The notes under the pieces: generated by a model
What the model was told of the DNA's origin: nothing
What the model saw: the letters and a program-made list of their open reading frames with translations, nothing else
Database searches by the model: none
Origin: Mycobacterium spongiae
Lineage (GTDB): Bacteria > Actinomycetota > Actinomycetes > Mycobacteriales > Mycobacteriaceae
DNA: 64,000 nt
NCBI RefSeq assembly: GCF_018278905.1
Contig: NZ_CP046600.1
Span: forward strand, 1,116,001 to 1,180,000
Direction: 5' to 3'
In this document: piece by piece, positions 20,706 to 31,400 of the stretch
Position numbering within the stretch: position 1 is the first letter of the stretch
Layout: the number at the start of each line of letters is the position of its first letter
Made by a program: the position numbers and the translations under genes

Positions 20706-22364
20706 CTAGTCGTGGGCTGCGAGAACGTGCTCGGATCGCTTGTCGGTGGACAGGCACAGGGAACAGACGTGTGCGTCATGGCTCTGGCAAGCCGCCATGT
20801 CGGGGCGCTCAAAATCCTCAAAGCAAACATGGCAGTTCAGCTGGTCGGCCGAGGGGTTGCCGTGCGCGTCGTACATGGGTAGATCGATGCCGTCGTGCGT
20901 GCGTCGCAAGTAGTACTTGCCCTTGGTGGCGATCGCGAGAAGTGGTGGCATGACGAGCGCGACGGCGATTGCCACCAACGGTGAGTAGGGCCGCAGCGCC
21001 TCGCCCAGGCCGCCGAAGAACGCGAGGATCGACAGCCCCGCTGCCAACGACATCGACCCGAAGCCGACCGGGTTGACGGCATACAACATTCCGCGGCGGA
21101 ATTCGGGCTTCTTCGGCGAGAGACCGAGGAGGTACTTGTTGAACACGATATCGGAGGCCACCGTCACGACCCATGCCATACCGCAATTGGCGTAGAATCC
21201 GAGGATCGTGTTGAGGAAGTCAAACATATTGGCTTCCATCAGAATCAAGGCGATTGTGAGATTGACACCCAGGAACACGACACGCCCGGGGTAGTGTTTG
21301 GTGACGCGGGTGAACGAATTGGTCCACGCCAGCGAACCCGAATACGCATTCGTCACGTTGATCTTGATCTGGCTGAGCACGACCAGAACCACCGCAAGTG
21401 TCAGCGCCAACCACGCCGGCATGAAGTTGCGGTATACCTGCATGAACTGATGCACCGGCAGGTTCGCGATCGCAGCGCCCCCAGCGACATTGGAAATCAG
21501 ATATACGGCCAGGAACAGCCCGATGATCTGCTTGGTGGCGCCGAACACAACCCAGCCGGGACCGGCGAACAACATCCAGGTCCACCATCTGCGCGAATTC
21601 TCCGGCGTGCGCGGTGGCATGAAACGTAGGTAGTCGATTTGTTCGGCAATTTGAGCGATAAGGGCCAAGCACACGCCTGCCGCCAGCAGTACTGAGCCGA
21701 GGTGGACACCGCCGTCTCCGCTCTTGCCGGCGTAGGCGAAGAATTGCCCGACCGAGTACGGATGGTTGATCACGAGGTAGCCGAACGGGGCCACCATCAG
21801 CAACAACCACAGTGGGGTGGTCCAAAGCTGAAGCTGGGACAACACTTTCATGCCGTACATCACCAGCGGAAAGACCACCAGAGTCGAGCAGGCGTAGCCC
21901 AGCCACAGCGGGACATGGAGGCCCAGGTTGAGGCCCTGAGCCATGATCGAGCCCTCCAGCGCGAAGAAGATGAATGTGAACGTGGCGAAGATGACGTTGG
22001 TGACCACTGACCCGTAGTAGCCGAATCCGCTGCCCCGGGTGATCAGATCCAGATCGATGTTGTACCGCGCCGCATAGTAGGCCAGCGGAAGGCCTGTGAT
22101 GAAGACCACTGTCGCAAATAGCCCAATTCCCCAGAGTGCGTTGGCAGTTCCCCACGCGATGCCTACATTGGCGCCGATCGCGAAGTCGGCCAGATAGGCG
22201 ATTCCACCGAGGGCCGAGATTCCCACGACCGCCGGGGACCATCGTCGGTAGCTGCGTGGCGCGAACCGAAGTGTGTAGTCCTCGAGCGTTTCTCTGGTGG
22301 CCGCGACCGGCCCCTCCAAATCAGTTGGGGCTGAACGTATTGCCTCCGTGTCGCTACCCAGCAT
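20706..22364 (-). CDS. NCS1-family purine/cytosine/allantoin-type permease with C-terminal Cys/His-rich tail
   Basis: A 552-residue protein with about 12 hydrophobic segments and an N-terminal '[18 protein letters not shown]' typical of NCS1 nucleobase transporters. '[19 protein letters not shown]' and '[16 protein letters not shown]' match substrate and sodium-site helices. The last 50 residues are soluble and contain CHVC, C-x3-H-x2-HVC and SLC groups, resembling a zinc ribbon. ATG 22364 lies three bases after AGGAGGGTT; an adjoining TTG at 22367 is also in frame. Substrate unknown. It is probably cotranscribed with the two PPE genes downstream. Confidence 0.87.
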   Translation of the reverse strand: MLGSDTEAIRSAPTDLEGPVAATRETLEDYTLRFAPRSYRRWSPAVVGISALGGIAYLADFAIGANVGIAWGTANALWGIGLFATVVFITGLPLAYYAARYNIDLDLITRGSGFGYYGSVVTNVIFATFTFIFFALEGSIMAQGLNLGLHVPLWLGYACSTLVVFPLVMYGMKVLSQLQLWTTPLWLLLMVAPFGYLVINHPYSVGQFFAYAGKSGDGGVHLGSVLLAAGVCLALIAQIAEQIDYLRFMPPRTPENSRRWWTWMLFAGPGWVVFGATKQIIGLFLAVYLISNVAGGAAIANLPVHQFMQVYRNFMPAWLALTLAVVLVVLSQIKINVTNAYSGSLAWTNSFTRVTKHYPGRVVFLGVNLTIALILMEANMFDFLNTILGFYANCGMAWVVTVASDIVFNKYLLGLSPKKPEFRRGMLYAVNPVGFGSMSLAAGLSILAFFGGLGEALRPYSPLVAIAVALVMPPLLAIATKGKYYLRRTHDGIDLPMYDAHGNPSADQLNCHVCFEDFERPDMAACQSHDAHVCSLCLSTDKRSEHVLAAHD

Positions 22365-22367
22365 CAA

Positions 22368-22615
22368 CCCTCCTGAGCAATGTCATCGGTCGACGGCAAT
22401 CAGAATCTCCATGGCGTGCCGTGCGCCTGCCTTTGTGGAGAATGTGAAAGTTAACTCCACGTCAACGCGTTGGTGGAACGTCGCTACCGTTCAGCGTGAC
22501 TGTAACCCTGGCTTTGAGGGCATGCCACCCGAAGGCCGCGGGTACAGCGATGTCGCAGACGTTGTCCAGCGGTCTCACAAGATCGGTGATTTCTGGTGAA
22601 CCGTGGCGAGTCGGG
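22368..22615. other. Intergenic region between the permease and cut4
   Basis: This 248-base stretch lies upstream of the minus-strand permease and downstream of the minus-strand cut4 gene. It must contain the permease promoter. Frames seen within it are shadow-like, and no RNA gene or repeat was recognised. Confidence 0.3.
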
Positions 22616-23266
22616 CTAGATCCTGACAGCGACGAAACTGGCTGCTTGAGTGGTCATTCCGGGGACGTAGCTGGTGTGCGCTTTCCACTGGTCGCCGTTG
22701 GAGCAGATCGGGTCCCCGGGGTGGCACAGGTTGAGGATCTTGCCCGCGAAATGTGGGCTCAGAACCGTCATCAACCTGCCCGCGCGGCCAGAGGGATTTC
22801 CGAAAAGCGTGACCGCGACAACGTGCTGTGCCGCTCGGGCCGGCAAAGGATCTCGGAAACCCAGACCGGGAACTGGCGCCGCCGTGACGATATCGATCAC
22901 CGCCGCACCCTGCGAGTACCCGCCGAGCACCAGTCGTGTCTCGGGACACGCGGCCGCCATTTCCTGAACATGGTCGCTGGCGTCATTCGCGCCTGCGGTG
23001 GCGGCGAGAAAGTCCTCGTCCGCGGGATAGTCCACGCCATACGCGCCGATGTTCTTGCCGGTCTGCTCGCGGAGGGAGGCGACCAACGCGGTGCCCACCC
23101 GTCCGAGACCGGGCGGCTCGTCGGTTCCACGGGCAAAGATCACCTCGGCGTCCGGGCACGACGCTCCATGCGCCGTCGGCGCCGAGACAGTCAACGAAGG
23201 GGCCAACACGATTGCGGCTGTTGCGGCGACCGGGATGAGCCTCATGAGTCCCGATTTTAGGGGCAT
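22616..23266 (-). CDS. cut4: Secreted cutinase-like serine esterase Cut4
   Basis: A 216-residue alpha/beta-hydrolase of the cutinase/CULP family. A signal peptide ('MRLIPVAATAAIVLAPSLTV', cleavage near AHGA-S) is followed by '[17 protein letters not shown]', the nucleophile 'GGYSQGAAV', and the 'DPIC' catalytic-Asp region with paired cysteines. The 'ANDASDHVQEMA' and 'AAPVPGLGF' stretches recall Cut4 (Rv3452). The start is uncertain: ATG 23266 and ATG 23245 are both plausible and neither has a strong Shine-Dalgarno. It lies 54 bases downstream of cut3. Confidence 0.88.
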   Translation of the reverse strand: MPLKSGLMRLIPVAATAAIVLAPSLTVSAPTAHGASCPDAEVIFARGTDEPPGLGRVGTALVASLREQTGKNIGAYGVDYPADEDFLAATAGANDASDHVQEMAAACPETRLVLGGYSQGAAVIDIVTAAPVPGLGFRDPLPARAAQHVVAVTLFGNPSGRAGRLMTVLSPHFAGKILNLCHPGDPICSNGDQWKAHTSYVPGMTTQAASFVAVRI

Positions 23267-23320
23267 GTGGCCGATGTTTCGGTGAACCAAGGACGATGGA
23301 TCTGGGCATTTCCCCGGCCA

Positions 23321-23983
23321 CTAGAGCCTGGAGGCGACGAAGGTCGCAGCCTGGTTGGTGTACTCGGGGATGTAGCCGTCGGTGTGCCCGCTCAACGCGT
23401 TGCCCGGGCCCGCGTGACAGATCGGGTCTGTGGGATTGCACAAGTCGATGGCCTTGGAACCCAACAACGAACTCTGGTTCGTCAGCGGTCCGCCAGTGCG
23501 ACGGGCCACATTGCCGAAAACGGCGACCGCTGCGATGTTGTCGGCATATTGGGCGGGTAGCGCACTGCCCCAGGGGATGCCGGCAATCCGAACGCCACTG
23601 ACGATGTCGATCACGTGGGCGCCCTGGGAGTAGCCGCCCAGAACCAGCTTGGTACTCGGGCACGACGAGGCCATGAATTTCACGTGGTCAATCACGTCGT
23701 TGGCGCCGTCGCCTCCGTGCAGCTGCAGACGGCTGGCCGGGTAGTTCACCGGGTAGACCCCGATGTTCATGTCCGCCTGTTGGCGCAGCGAGTCCACGAA
23801 AGCCTGTCCGACCCGGCCGATGCCGGGCGGCTCACTGGTGCCGCGAGCGAAGATCACTTCGGCTTCCGGGCAGTCGTTGGCCGTGGCGACGGGGGCGGTG
23901 GCTCGAAGGGTGCTGGGCGCGGCCACCAAAGCGGCTGCGGCGGCCAAGGTGGCAGCGGCGCGGCGCCAGCTGTGCTTGTCCAC
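23321..23983 (-). CDS. cut3: Secreted cutinase-like serine esterase Cut3
   Basis: A 220-residue cutinase family esterase. An N-terminal signal peptide ([18 protein letters not shown]...) leads into '[18 protein letters not shown]', the nucleophile elbow 'GGYSQGAHV', and '[12 protein letters not shown]' with the catalytic Asp and disulfide Cys. The segments '[21 protein letters not shown]' and '[12 protein letters not shown]' resemble Cut3 (Rv3451). The C-terminal Pro-rich extension of M. tuberculosis Cut3 is absent. GTG 23983 is the start. It is tandem with cut4, near the ESX-4 locus, as in other mycobacteria. Confidence 0.9.
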   Translation of the reverse strand: MDKHSWRRAAATLAAAAALVAAPSTLRATAPVATANDCPEAEVIFARGTSEPPGIGRVGQAFVDSLRQQADMNIGVYPVNYPASRLQLHGGDGANDVIDHVKFMASSCPSTKLVLGGYSQGAHVIDIVSGVRIAGIPWGSALPAQYADNIAAVAVFGNVARRTGGPLTNQSSLLGSKAIDLCNPTDPICHAGPGNALSGHTDGYIPEYTNQAATFVASRL

Positions 23984-24120
23984 GTCGGAATTCTATCGGC
24001 AACCTCGGGAGATCTATCGGCCTGTGGATGAACAGCACAGACCGGACGACTCGCAGGACACTATTGCCCTACCGTATGCCGCAACGACGTGAGGTACCTC
24101 CGGGGAATCGTGGGGAGAAA

Positions 24121-25542
24121 TTGCCGGGACCAACAAGCACTTGGCTGCACGTCAGCGGCTACCGATTCCTCGTGCGCCGTATCGAGTCTGCGCTGCAGTA
24201 TCGCGACATCCCAGCGCTCGGTGCGCCTCTTCGCGCCCGGACAGCATCGTTGGCGGTCGGATGCTTGCTGGCGGCTGTTGCCGTCGTGGGGTACGGCTTC
24301 GTTGCCGTGCTGCGACCACAGGCCGCGCTCGGCGATGCCCAGATTGTGATGGGTCGAGAATCCGGAGCGCTGTACGTACGAGTGGGTGACACCTGGCACC
24401 CGGTGCTCAACCTGGCCTCCGCGCGGCTTATCGCGCCGAGTGCTGGGAGCCCGCGACGGGTGCGCGAATCCGCATTGGGCCGCACGAAACGCGGCCCAAT
24501 GTTGGGTATTCCGGGTGCCCCCCAGCTCGTGTCCCGTCCGTTGTCCGGCGATGAGTCCGCGTGGACGATCTGCGATAGTCACGGCGACGGGTCGACGACG
24601 GTCATCGTGGGACTCGCCGATCGGGCGCCGATCCAGCGATTGGCTGCCGGGACGAGCATTCTGGTTGCGAGCAGTTTCTCCTCGCCCGTCTATCTGCTTT
24701 ACGGTGGGCGGCGGGCCGTTGTGGATCTCGCCGATCCCGCAATTGCACGTGCACTGCGACTGGAGGGCCGAGCCCCACAGATCGTCGCGCAATCTCTGCT
24801 CACCGCAGTTCCGGAGGTACCGCCGATCGCGGTTCCGCGCATCCGCAGCGGCGGCCGGGTGAGGTCTGGGCTACCTGGGTTTCCGGTCGGCAGCGTGGTG
24901 CGCGTCGGCCGCGGTGACGGTGATGAGTACTACGTGGTGTTGCGCGACGGGGTACAGCGAATCGGCCAGTTCGCCGCGGATGTGCTCCGGTTCGCGGCTA
25001 CCCGGGGCACCAGCAATGTGATCTCGGTGGCTCCCGAGCTGATAGGTGCCGCCCAGATCGTGAACACGCTGCCCGTATCCACCTTTCCGGATTCCGCTCC
25101 CGCGCCGGTGCATGGCCCGTGGACAGAAGCGCCGACCACCGTGTGCGTAACGTGGTCTGTCGCGGCGTCGGGCGACGCTGAGGTCGATTTCTTGACCGGC
25201 AGCGCTCCGCCGGTGCCGCCAGGGCAGGTGCCGGTGACCCTGGCACAAGCCGACGGCCGCGGCCCCGCGCTGGACGCGGTATACCTTCCGCCGGGACGTA
25301 GTGCGTACGTTGCTGCGCGCGGTCTTTCGGGCGATAGCTCCCGAGTCGGCACGCGCTACCTCGTCACCGACACCGGGGTGCGGTTCGGTATCCACGACGG
25401 CGATGCGGGACGCGCGCTGGGTCTACCGTCGGCGGCGATCGCGGCGCCATGGCCGATACTTGCGACGCTGCCGGCCGGGCCGGAGCTGAGCAGGGCGCAG
25501 GCTTTACTCGCGCGCGACGCTGTCGCGGTTGGACCGCCGTAG
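24121..25542 (+). CDS. eccB4: ESX-4 type VII secretion protein EccB4
   Basis: A 473-residue single-pass membrane subunit of the ESX core. After 'PTSTWLHVSGYRFLVRRIESAL', the hallmark EccB N-terminus, a transmembrane helix ('AVGCLLAAVAVVGYGFVAVL') leads to a large periplasmic domain with 'GRESGALYVRV' and 'VSRPLSGDESAWTICD'. TTG 24121 is chosen because GGGGAG lies four bases upstream and the resulting start aligns with the recalled M. tuberculosis EccB4; an ATG 93 bases upstream opens a longer frame without support. Its 3' end overlaps the convergent mycP4 by 39 bases. Confidence 0.9.
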   Translation: MPGPTSTWLHVSGYRFLVRRIESALQYRDIPALGAPLRARTASLAVGCLLAAVAVVGYGFVAVLRPQAALGDAQIVMGRESGALYVRVGDTWHPVLNLASARLIAPSAGSPRRVRESALGRTKRGPMLGIPGAPQLVSRPLSGDESAWTICDSHGDGSTTVIVGLADRAPIQRLAAGTSILVASSFSSPVYLLYGGRRAVVDLADPAIARALRLEGRAPQIVAQSLLTAVPEVPPIAVPRIRSGGRVRSGLPGFPVGSVVRVGRGDGDEYYVVLRDGVQRIGQFAADVLRFAATRGTSNVISVAPELIGAAQIVNTLPVSTFPDSAPAPVHGPWTEAPTTVCVTWSVAASGDAEVDFLTGSAPPVPPGQVPVTLAQADGRGPALDAVYLPPGRSAYVAARGLSGDSSRVGTRYLVTDTGVRFGIHDGDAGRALGLPSAAIAAPWPILATLPAGPELSRAQALLARDAVAVGPP

Positions 25543-26916
25543 CACGCGGGTGGCGGTACTCGTCGCTAGTGCCGCCACCAGCACGACGACGCACGCTGCT
25601 GCGCCACCGATGGCGATATTCCGGGCACCGGGAGCTGGCGGGCCGGGCGTGGGGCGTTGGTCGGTCGGCTTGTGTATTCGCGAGGGCCGCGGGACTCGGG
25701 AGGGCTGCGGGTCAGGGACTGCAATGCCGGACTGTGGGTCTGTCGCCGTGCTGACCGCCGCCATCGCGTCCACGGTGCCGTTGCCGACGAGCGGATTCCA
25801 TCCTGCGGGCGGATGATGGGCGGTCGCCTTGATTCGGTCCATCACTTGGCGCGCGGGCATCGTGGGGAAACGTGCACGGATCAGGGCGGCTAGCCCACTC
25901 ACCACGGGCGCGGCATAGCTGGTGCCCGATAGCGGTGCCGCGTCATGGGATGCATCGATGCTGGTCATGATTCCGTCACCGATCGGGTTGAGCGACGTCA
26001 CTGACTCGCCCGTGGCCGCGACATCCACCCAGGGTCCGGCGAGGGTGAACGCCGACGGCTCGCCGGCGGCATTGACCGAGCCGACGGTCAGCACATAGTC
26101 GTCGTACCAGGCCGGGCTGACGGCGACCGACACGCTGCCTTGGGTCGTATCGGACCGCTGGGGTGGACACTGCGAAGCTCCGCCGGTGTTACCGGCCGCC
26201 GCCACGACAACCGCGTTCCGAGTGTCGACGGCATAGGCGAGTGCAGCGCCCAGCGCGCGGTCGTCGAGGGCGGCCGCGGGTGACACGCATGCGACCGATG
26301 AAATGTTGATCACCGATGCACCGAGGTCGGCGGCCGTCCGGACGGCCTGTGCCATGGTGTCGACATCGCCAACGCCGCCGCCGGTTGGGTCGTTGCCTGG
26401 CCTGAACTTGGCACTGGACTGACGGATGCTGATGACGGTCGCTTCCGGCGCGACGCCGCTGAACTTGTCTAGCGTGGAATCGCTGGTGGCTCCGATAATT
26501 CCAGCCACCAGCGTGCCGTGTGCGTCACAGTCCTGAGTGCCGTCGCCGGCGGAAACGTAGTCGCCTCCGGCCACCAGCTTCGGCAACCTCCGGTGTCGAG
26601 CGACGCCGGTGTCGATCACCGCGACCCGCTGGCCCGCACCTCGGCTGAGTTGCCAGACTCGTGGCAGGTCGAGATCGGCGAGTTGCGTGGGTGCTGCGCT
26701 GGCCTCCGCGGCCCGTCCGGGTTTCGTCGTCACGACTGCGCAAACCTCGCGTTGCACGGTGGGTTGTGGGGGCGCGGGAGGCGCCGGCGCGGGCAGCCAG
26801 GTGTCGTCGATTGGGGGTGGCGAAATCGCCAGTGCCGGCGCCGCTCCAAGCTGGCTCGCTGCTGTCAGCGCGGCAACCGCGAGCACCCGTGTCACGCCCG
26901 AGGTCGCCGCGTTCAT
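25504..26916 (-). CDS. mycP4: ESX-4 mycosin MycP4 (subtilisin-like serine protease)
   Basis: A 470-residue membrane-anchored protease that stabilises and processes for the ESX complex. A signal peptide is followed by the subtilase triad: Asp102 ('AVIDTGVA'), His133 ('DAHGTLVAG') and Ser333 ('GTSYAAPVVSG'), with oxyanion Asn243 ('AAGNTGG'). A Pro-rich linker and one C-terminal helix ('AIGGAAACVVVLVAALA') end the protein. The start overlaps the eccD4 stop by four bases (ATGA). The 3' end overlaps eccB4. Confidence 0.94.
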   Translation of the reverse strand: MNAATSGVTRVLAVAALTAASQLGAAPALAISPPPIDDTWLPAPAPPAPPQPTVQREVCAVVTTKPGRAAEASAAPTQLADLDLPRVWQLSRGAGQRVAVIDTGVARHRRLPKLVAGGDYVSAGDGTQDCDAHGTLVAGIIGATSDSTLDKFSGVAPEATVISIRQSSAKFRPGNDPTGGGVGDVDTMAQAVRTAADLGASVINISSVACVSPAAALDDRALGAALAYAVDTRNAVVVAAAGNTGGASQCPPQRSDTTQGSVSVAVSPAWYDDYVLTVGSVNAAGEPSAFTLAGPWVDVAATGESVTSLNPIGDGIMTSIDASHDAAPLSGTSYAAPVVSGLAALIRARFPTMPARQVMDRIKATAHHPPAGWNPLVGNGTVDAMAAVSTATDPQSGIAVPDPQPSRVPRPSRIHKPTDQRPTPGPPAPGARNIAIGGAAACVVVLVAALATSTATRVLRRSNRDSVARE

Positions 26917-28307
26917 GCCAGATCAAGGCCGCGAACGGTGCTGAAGATGTCGCAGATCCAGCAAGTCAGCGGCGCCATCGCGATCAGCGCCAGACATTCC
27001 AATTGCTCTAGACGGCGCCGTATGACGGGTGACAGCGACCTGGTAGGAGCGACAAGGCTCAGATACGCTGCGGCAGCGGCGAGCATGGCAGTCGCCGCGA
27101 CGATCCACGGGCCGTGCTCGGGCAGTGCGGTCGCGGTAAGGGCTAATGCTGTTGTACCAGTGATGATTCCACCGAGGGTGAACATCAGCGCTTTTGTCGG
27201 GTCGACGTCGCGGCGGGCGCGCAACAGGAGCAGCACGCCTGTGAGGGCGACCAATAGCACGCCGCCAAGACGCTGCGCGTCGGTGCCCCGGGTTGCCGCG
27301 GCGGCGCTCGTCGCGGCGATAGCCGCTGACGACGAAAAAGCGGCGAGCAAGCTGGTCAACCACTGATCGGCGCGGATCGCCCTGGTGGCCAGCGCGGTTG
27401 TAGCCGGCGCCGGATCGGCGTCGAAGTGGCCAGGTGCTGGCGCACGGTGGGGTGACAGCCCCGCCAGCACGATTGCCATCCGAGGAGATGCTTCTAGCAG
27501 GCCGAGGGAAACCACCGCGGTCAGCGAACCTACGACCGGCCATCGGATTGAGGTGATTGCCGCGGACAGCGTAGCCACCGCGATCACCAGGGCGGCGCAC
27601 GCGGTGGCCGTCAATGTGACGACACCACAGCCCGTCGCGCGTAGTGCGAGCACCGATGCGACGGCTGCACTCATGGCGGCCAGCAGCACGTTGGGGACAC
27701 CTGGTCCACCGGGAACCGCCAGGAGGCCGGCGACCGCGGCGAACGAGGTGGCCAGGACACTCAATGTGAGCCCGGCGATCGGGTCTCGATATGTTCGGTG
27801 CGCGATCACCGCCAGGAGCAGCGCGACCAGGCTGGACGCTGCTGCCGTCGCTACCGTTGCTCCGCCGTAGCGGGTGACGTTGGTGTTCAGTGTGTTTCGA
27901 ATCAACGCCAGAGCACCGACGATGGCGACGCCGTTGGCCGCCAGCGCGCCCGTGAGTCGAGTCGCGTACCCGCAGCGTGGCGCGACATTGGCTCTGAGCG
28001 TTTCCGCCACCGCCTCCGCGACGTCGTCGTAGCGGACCGTGGGTGGCTCTGGGCGGTCATGGCTCAGCACCAGAACCGCGCCGTCACGGATTCCGTTTTG
28101 CGCTAACGTCGTCGAGGTGTCGAGGGCGGTACCGCTTGGGCAGGTCAGGTTGTAAGGTGCCGGTTCCAGATCGGCGCTGCTACCGAAGCTGTCGACGATC
28201 GACGGGATCAGGCTGGCGACCGGTACCCCGGCCGGCAGCGACAGGTCGACGACGGCCGCGCCCGCATGAATCGAGACGCGGCGCAGCCCCAGATCGTCTA
28301 TAGACAA
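26913..28307 (-). CDS. eccD4: ESX-4 membrane channel protein EccD4
   Basis: A 464-residue multi-spanning protein with an N-terminal ubiquitin-like (YukD) domain (about residues 1-90) and about 11 transmembrane segments that form the ESX pore. It is divergent from eccC4, with 116 bases between the two starts, and is translationally coupled to mycP4. Unlike ESX-1, -2, -3 and -5, no eccE gene is present in this cluster, as is usual for ESX-4 in many mycobacteria. Confidence 0.92.
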   Translation of the reverse strand: MSIDDLGLRRVSIHAGAAVVDLSLPAGVPVASLIPSIVDSFGSSADLEPAPYNLTCPSGTALDTSTTLAQNGIRDGAVLVLSHDRPEPPTVRYDDVAEAVAETLRANVAPRCGYATRLTGALAANGVAIVGALALIRNTLNTNVTRYGGATVATAAASSLVALLLAVIAHRTYRDPIAGLTLSVLATSFAAVAGLLAVPGGPGVPNVLLAAMSAAVASVLALRATGCGVVTLTATACAALVIAVATLSAAITSIRWPVVGSLTAVVSLGLLEASPRMAIVLAGLSPHRAPAPGHFDADPAPATTALATRAIRADQWLTSLLAAFSSSAAIAATSAAAATRGTDAQRLGGVLLVALTGVLLLLRARRDVDPTKALMFTLGGIITGTTALALTATALPEHGPWIVAATAMLAAAAAYLSLVAPTRSLSPVIRRRLEQLECLALIAMAPLTCWICDIFSTVRGLDLA

Positions 28308-28423
28308 TTTCGACTCCTTTGCATGCGGGTCATCGGCACGGTAGCCAGTTTCTTGCTGTGTGGCTCCCGGCTATCCACAGGCGAGTTGCGGTGAATTTCG
28401 CTGCTGCTTAACGTCGTCGGACT

Positions 28424-31400
28424 GTGCCGGCCGAAATCGTCGTTGAGGCGCCACCCGAAGTCCCGCGACCGACATCGGGCGACCAGCTGGTTCGCCTGGT
28501 GCCGGCCATCATGTCTGTCGCAGCGCTGGCTGTCATGGTGGTGGCCCTGGTGTCGCGCACGCCCACGACGCGACACCCGACCATCCTGGCGTTCCCCATC
28601 ATGATGCTGGGCTCTTTGTTCGCTACGGCCGCCAGCGGCCGTAGCCGGCGGCGGGCCGTCGGTGTCGATACCGATCGCGCCGACTATTTCGCATACTTGA
28701 GAGTCCTGAGGCAGACCGTGGCGGAAGCCGCAGAATCGCAGCGTGTCTCCGTGTACCGGCAGCACCCGGATCCCGGTGCGCTATGGACGATGATCGGTGG
28801 CCCCAGGATGTGGGAGCGAGGTTCGGCCGATCACGAATTCTGCAGTGTCCGTGTCGGTGTTGGGCTCCGGCCACTGACCACCCGTTTGGTGACCCCGCCC
28901 GCGCCACCGATACAGCGTTCGGATCCGGTGACCGTTGATGCGCTTCGCCGGTTCCTCCGGGCGCACTCGACGATTGCGGACGTGCCCATCACGATCCGAT
29001 TGCAAGCCGGTCCGATCACCATTGACGGCGAGGTCGAACGGGTGCGCGGACTGCTTCGCGCGATGATCTGCGGACTAGCTGTATCGCACCCACCGGACGA
29101 GCTGCTCATCTCCGGGGTAGTCAGTGATCGGAATCGGGTTCACTGGGACTGGCTGAAATGGCTACCGCACAATCAGCATCCGAGGGTCACCGACGGCGCT
29201 GGTCCGGCACGAATGGTGTATCCCAACCCGCAGGAGGCGCGGTCGGCGCTTGCTGGAGCGGCGCTGCCTCACCTCGTGGTGATCGTCGACTCGGATCAGC
29301 CTGTCGACGTTGGATTGTCGCACGCGACCACCCTGGAGGTCGGCGCCGGCGGTGACGGCATGCCCGCGCTGCTGCGGTATCGCGGCGAACGGGAAACTTT
29401 GGTCCGCCCGGACCACCTGGATTCCGCGGCCGCGTTGACCTGCGCTCGCCGGCTCGCGCCATATCGGGTCGGCGACGGAGGCTGGGACTCGCGGTCTGTT
29501 GTCCGCCAAGGCTGGGCGCAGCTGATCGGCATCGACGACTTCGCCGCCTTCGACCCAAAAACCCTGTGGCAGGACGAGAAAAACCAGGACCACCTCCGGG
29601 TTCCGATTGGCACCAGGCTCGATGGCGAGCCGGTGGAGCTGAACATCAAGGAGCCCGCCCAGGGGGGCATCGGACCGCATGGGCTTTGCGTTGGAGCCAC
29701 CGGATCGGGCAAATCGGAGCTGCTGCGCACGGTGGCGCTGGGCATGATGGCACGCAACTCTCCCGAAGTACTCAACCTGCTGTTGGTCGACTTCAAAGGC
29801 GGTGCAACGTTTCTCGACTTCGTTTCGGCTCCACACGTTTCCGCCGTCATTACCAATCTCTCGGATGAAGCGCCGCTGGTTGCCCGGATGAGAGACGCCC
29901 TGGCTGGTGAGATCAATCGTCGGCAACAACTACTTCGGTCGGCCGGCAACTTCGTCAGCCTGGCGGCATACGATCGGGCACGCCGGGCCGGAGCTGCGTT
30001 GGCCGCGCTGCCGACGCTATTCATCGTCGTCGACGAGTTCTCCGAACTGCTAAGTCAGCATCCCGATTTCGCGGACATGTTCGTCGCGATCGGCCGGCTT
30101 GGCCGGTCGCTGGGCATGCACCTATTGCTGGCAAGTCAACGTCTCGACGATGGTCGGCTGCGTGGACTGGAAGCCCACCTGTCCTATCGCATCGGTTTGA
30201 AGACGCTGTCGGCCAGCGAGTCCCGGACCGTTGTCGGAACTCACGACGCCTACGAACTACCGAACACGCCCGGTGCAGGGTACCTGCGGTCGCCGACCGA
30301 CGAGTTGACGCGTTTTCACACTGCACTCGTTTCCGAGCCGCTTCGGCTGGCGGGAGACACCGCGAGTCACCCTCCGCTCACGGCGTCGGTGCGGCCTTTC
30401 GCCACGAGCGTCGTGGGTTCGATCACGAACCGCGAACTGGTCGAGTCGGACGGGGCAGGCTTGCTCACCGTTCTGCATATGGTGCTAGAAAGGCTCTCCG
30501 GCCACGGACCAGCCGCGCACCAGGTCTGGTTGCCGCCGCTGGGAGCGCCACCCACACTAGAATCCTTGCTGCAGGACGCTGACCCGGCGCGAGGTGAATG
30601 GGCCGTACCGATCGGAGTCGTCGACCGCCCGTTCGAGCAGTCCCGAACGCCACTGACCGTCGACGTGTCCGGAGCCGCCGGCAATGTCGCAGTCGTTGGC
30701 GCACCACAAGCTGGTAAGTCCACGGCACTGTGCACCCTCATCATGGCGCTGGCGGGCACCCACGGTCCCCATCACGCACAGTTCTACTGTCTGGATTTCG
30801 GCGGCGGAGGGCTGAGTTCGGTGCGCGGCCTGCCCCATGTGGGTGCCGTTGCCAATCGGGCCGATCGGCAACTCGTCTGCCGCATGGTTGCCGAATGCGA
30901 ATCCATCGTGCGGTCCAGGGAGAGCTTCTTCCGCGAACACGGTATCGACTCTGTGGTGACCTATCGCCGCGACCGAGCCCATGGGTGTCCTGGGTCATAC
31001 GGCGAACCGTTCGGCGACGTGTTTCTGGTCATCGACGGCTGGACAAGCCTGCGTCAGGAGTTCGAGGCGGCTGCTGAATCGATTACCGCTCTCGCGGGTC
31101 AGGGACTCTCGTTCGGTGTCCATGTCGTACTGTCGGCTTCTCGCTGGGCGGACATCGGGCCGTCGCTGAAGGATCAGCTGGGCACCCGGATCGAGTTGCG
31201 GCTGGGGGATCCCGCGGATTCCGAACTGGACCGCAAGCGGGCGCGACAGGTACCGTGCGACGCTCCCGGTCGGGGACTGAGCCGCGATGGCAAGCAGATG
31301 CTGATCGCTCTGCCGAGGCTGGACGGTGTCGACCCGCGGCGCCGCCCCGGCGACTCCGTCGCGCCCCCGATCCCGCTGCTGCCAGAGCGGGTCGACTACG

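Noticed and set aside
21220..22242. A 340-residue minus-strand frame inside the permease gene
   Set aside because: Out-of-frame shadow of the NCS1 permease, which shows clear transmembrane helices in its own frame.
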